This document shows, one piece after another, positions 62,422 through 64,000 of a stretch of DNA of 64,000 nt. This DNA comes from Salinimicrobium profundisediminis (GTDB lineage Bacteria > Bacteroidota > Bacteroidia > Flavobacteriales > Flavobacteriaceae). The notes under the pieces are model-generated. The model was not told the origin of the DNA, made no database searches, and saw nothing but the letters and a program-made list of their open reading frames with translations. Both the position numbers and the translations under genes were made by a program. Every line of letters begins with the position of its first letter. The stretch's first letter is position 1. Location: contig NZ_JAPJDA010000009.1 in the NCBI RefSeq assembly GCF_026241755.1, forward strand, positions 1 through 64,000. The letters run 5' to 3'.

Positions 62422-64000
62422 TTATTCTTCGACAATTAGATTATATTCTTTATAGGCGTAAATCTCGATATGTTTTTTAATTCTTCTAGATTGTACAAAT
62501 GGTAGTAAGAACGTCATTAACAAGAATACAAAGGAAATGGTGGCAATGAAGGTATCTTTCTCATCTTTAATGTAAAAAGCCAATAACAGTAAAATGAAGA
62601 ATAAGAAGACCTGACCGCTCAACAAAAGTAATTTCAATCTTTTCATTTTTTTCCTTCCTTTTTCTTTGGCCTCAGCAATTTTTTGCTCTTTTAACTCTCT
62701 AATTGTTTTTTCTTGTTGCTCGGCAGTTTGCTTCAACTCATCGATTTTCTTTTGTCTTTCCGCCAGTTTAGTATTTTTGGCTGATTCATTTCTTAGATAA
62801 TCTTCTAAATCATTTTTCTTATAAATAAATTCAATCTGCTCTAAAATATTTTCTTTGTTTATGTCCTCTGGGCGGAAAGTATTATTTCTTAATCTTAAAT
62901 AATAATCTTTTACTTCTTCTTCCTTTCGAACACCACTTTTTACATCACCTAAGAGTTTCTCGTACCTCTGTCTTACATTGTTATTTATTTGACCGGTAAT
63001 TATTATCTGAGCCTTGTTGACAATGTCTAAAGTCGCAGGTAATTTTGATGTAAATCCTAAACCGCGATTTAACCTATACCAGAGCTTTTGAGTAACATAA
63101 TATATATCTGTAGCAAAAGAAAAATCCAGATCTTCCACCTTTACATCAAGATCTGAACTCATTAACCTAGTGATCCTATCACCTGTAAGGATAATATGTC
63201 CTATTTTCTCAAATTTCCGGTTATTCCTTCCTCTCCTTAAAATATTTATGTATGTAAAGCTTTCAAGAATTTTGTTAATCTCTTCTTCCTCTTTTTCGTC
63301 TTTATATTTATTTAAGGCTTTCTCATCTACAACATTAAATTCAGTATTTTCAAATAAATCAATTTCATCAGCTAATAGAATATTCAAATTCTTAAGGTCT
63401 GAGAAAAATTTACTTTCTTTTTGAGTTACGTCTGTACGAGTTTCACAACCTTCAATAATTGACATAATTGCAGTCTTCCCAGGCTTAACAGCTCCATTAC
63501 CTTCAACTATCTTTTTACATGCATAAAATAAATTTTCTACTTCTGACCTAACAGAAGAAGTGTATTTCAATTTTATTAAAGACTTTTGATATTTTTCTCT
63601 TGTTATTGCATTTATTTGTCTTACAAGCTCATAAAAATCATATAGAATACTCTTAAAAGTTTCACCATTAAATCCAATGATGCTTAACAAATGCTCTGTA
63701 TCTAAATACATTGTAAGCTCATCATTCCAAATACTAGTATCATTAAAATCAGAAGAGTATTGGATACCTTTTAAAATAGTAGCTCCTTCTCGGATTAGAT
63801 TCAAGGCCGTTAAAAATTCAGGTCTATCTTCATTTCTTACAATAAATGCACTTACGAGCGCAGCATATTCATCATCAATATTATTATCGAATAAAAATTC
63901 TATAAAGGTGGATTCTAATTTCTTGAGCTGGTCTTCGTTTAGTGGTCCCTTTTTCCATTCAATAAACTTTATTAAATCTTTAAACAAGTCAGAATGTTCT
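62422..64000 (-). CDS. Membrane-anchored coiled-coil protein, 5' end beyond the window
   Basis: At least 525 codons; the frame stays open to the window edge (a TTG at 63987 is one possible start, but the reading continues upstream). N-terminal half is helical without a family I know. About 385-440 forms a coiled coil (RQKKIDELKQTAEQQEKTIR), then two membrane helices (LLLLSGQVFLFFILLLLAFY and TFIATISFVFLLMTFLLPFV). It is 14 bp or so from the nuclease fragment and on the same strand as mcrBC. Role unknown; the neighbourhood suggests defence. Confidence 0.65.
   Translation of the reverse strand, partial: EHSDLFKDLIKFIEWKKGPLNEDQLKKLESTFIEFLFDNNIDDEYAALVSAFIVRNEDRPEFLTALNLIREGATILKGIQYSSDFNDTSIWNDELTMYLDTEHLLSIIGFNGETFKSILYDFYELVRQINAITREKYQKSLIKLKYTSSVRSEVENLFYACKKIVEGNGAVKPGKTAIMSIIEGCETRTDVTQKESKFFSDLKNLNILLADEIDLFENTEFNVVDEKALNKYKDEKEEEEINKILESFTYINILRRGRNNRKFEKIGHIILTGDRITRLMSSDLDVKVEDLDFSFATDIYYVTQKLWYRLNRGLGFTSKLPATLDIVNKAQIIITGQINNNVRQRYEKLLGDVKSGVRKEEEVKDYYLRLRNNTFRPEDINKENILEQIEFIYKKNDLEDYLRNESAKNTKLAERQKKIDELKQTAEQQEKTIRELKEQKIAEAKEKGRKKMKRLKLLLLSGQVFLFFILLLLAFYIKDEKDTFIATISFVFLLMTFLLPFVQSRRIKKHIEIYAYKEYNLIVEE

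Overview
The window looks like a piece of a chromosome from the Flavobacteriaceae (Bacteroidota). The evidence is gldF/gldG gliding genes, a DUF4294 gene, a SusC/SusD pair, TAnnTTTG-type promoter boxes, heptanucleotide intergenic repeats, and strong protein resemblance to marine and soil flavobacteria. No tRNA, rRNA or classical CRISPR array is visible. Layout: (1) 1-1140 is non-coding and holds about fourteen small palindromes, mostly GACCCC-N3-GGGGTC, in imperfect 277-330 bp tandem copies. (2) 1359-20782 is core chromosome: DUF4294, M42 peptidase, topoisomerase IB, a cNMP/CBS/DUF294 nucleotidyltransferase with a DEDDh exonuclease, acs, cbpA-cbpM, purC, phoH, SAM hydrolase, gldFG, dnaN and mnmE. 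It is punctuated by a recurring odd palindrome AAAAATGNCATTTTT that I do not find after mnmE. (3) 20783-35404 is an integrated mobilisable element next to the 3' end of mnmE: a zinc-finger/HTH excisionase-like gene, a tyrosine integrase, a VapE-like ATPase, a primase, MobC, a relaxase, and cargo. The cargo is a 1527-aa nuclease-STAND ATPase (Avs-like antiviral protein), an intact three-gene HipBST toxin-antitoxin system, and a decayed HipBA locus. (4) 35655-53831 is a beta-mannan utilisation locus: susC, susD, a surface lipoprotein, GH26, GH5, GH3, GH130, two unassigned clan GH-A lipoproteins, a sodium:solute symporter and manA in one run on the minus strand, with a divergent AraC-type regulator. 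(5) 54146-64000 is a second accessory block: an unknown protein, a sigma factor operon with a nuclease-dead Cas12f/TnpB-like protein, CI-like and small HTH regulators, a McrBC restriction system with two EVE-like domains, a nuclease gene fragment and a partial membrane protein. The most interesting item is the pair at 55572-57456. An ECF-type sigma factor carries an extra C-terminal HTH and is followed one base later by a 365-aa Cas12f-like protein. That protein lost the RuvC-I Asp and RuvC-II Glu and ends before the zinc ribbon and RuvC-III. Just downstream lies about 130 bases of hairpin-rich non-coding DNA, the expected place for a guide RNA. This fits an RNA-guided transcription system, where a dead Cas12f-guide complex recruits sigma and RNA polymerase instead of cutting. 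It sits beside a SusCD locus, an attractive type of target, but I could not find a guide-target match by eye. How the mannan genes work together (inference from families): SusCD and the surface lipoproteins bind and import beta-mannan or glucomannan pieces cut by GH26/GH5. Periplasmic GH3 and GH-A enzymes trim them, the symporter imports mannobiose or monosaccharides, GH130 phosphorolyses mannosides, and ManA feeds mannose-6-phosphate into glycolysis. No alpha-galactosidase or mannobiose epimerase is present in the window.
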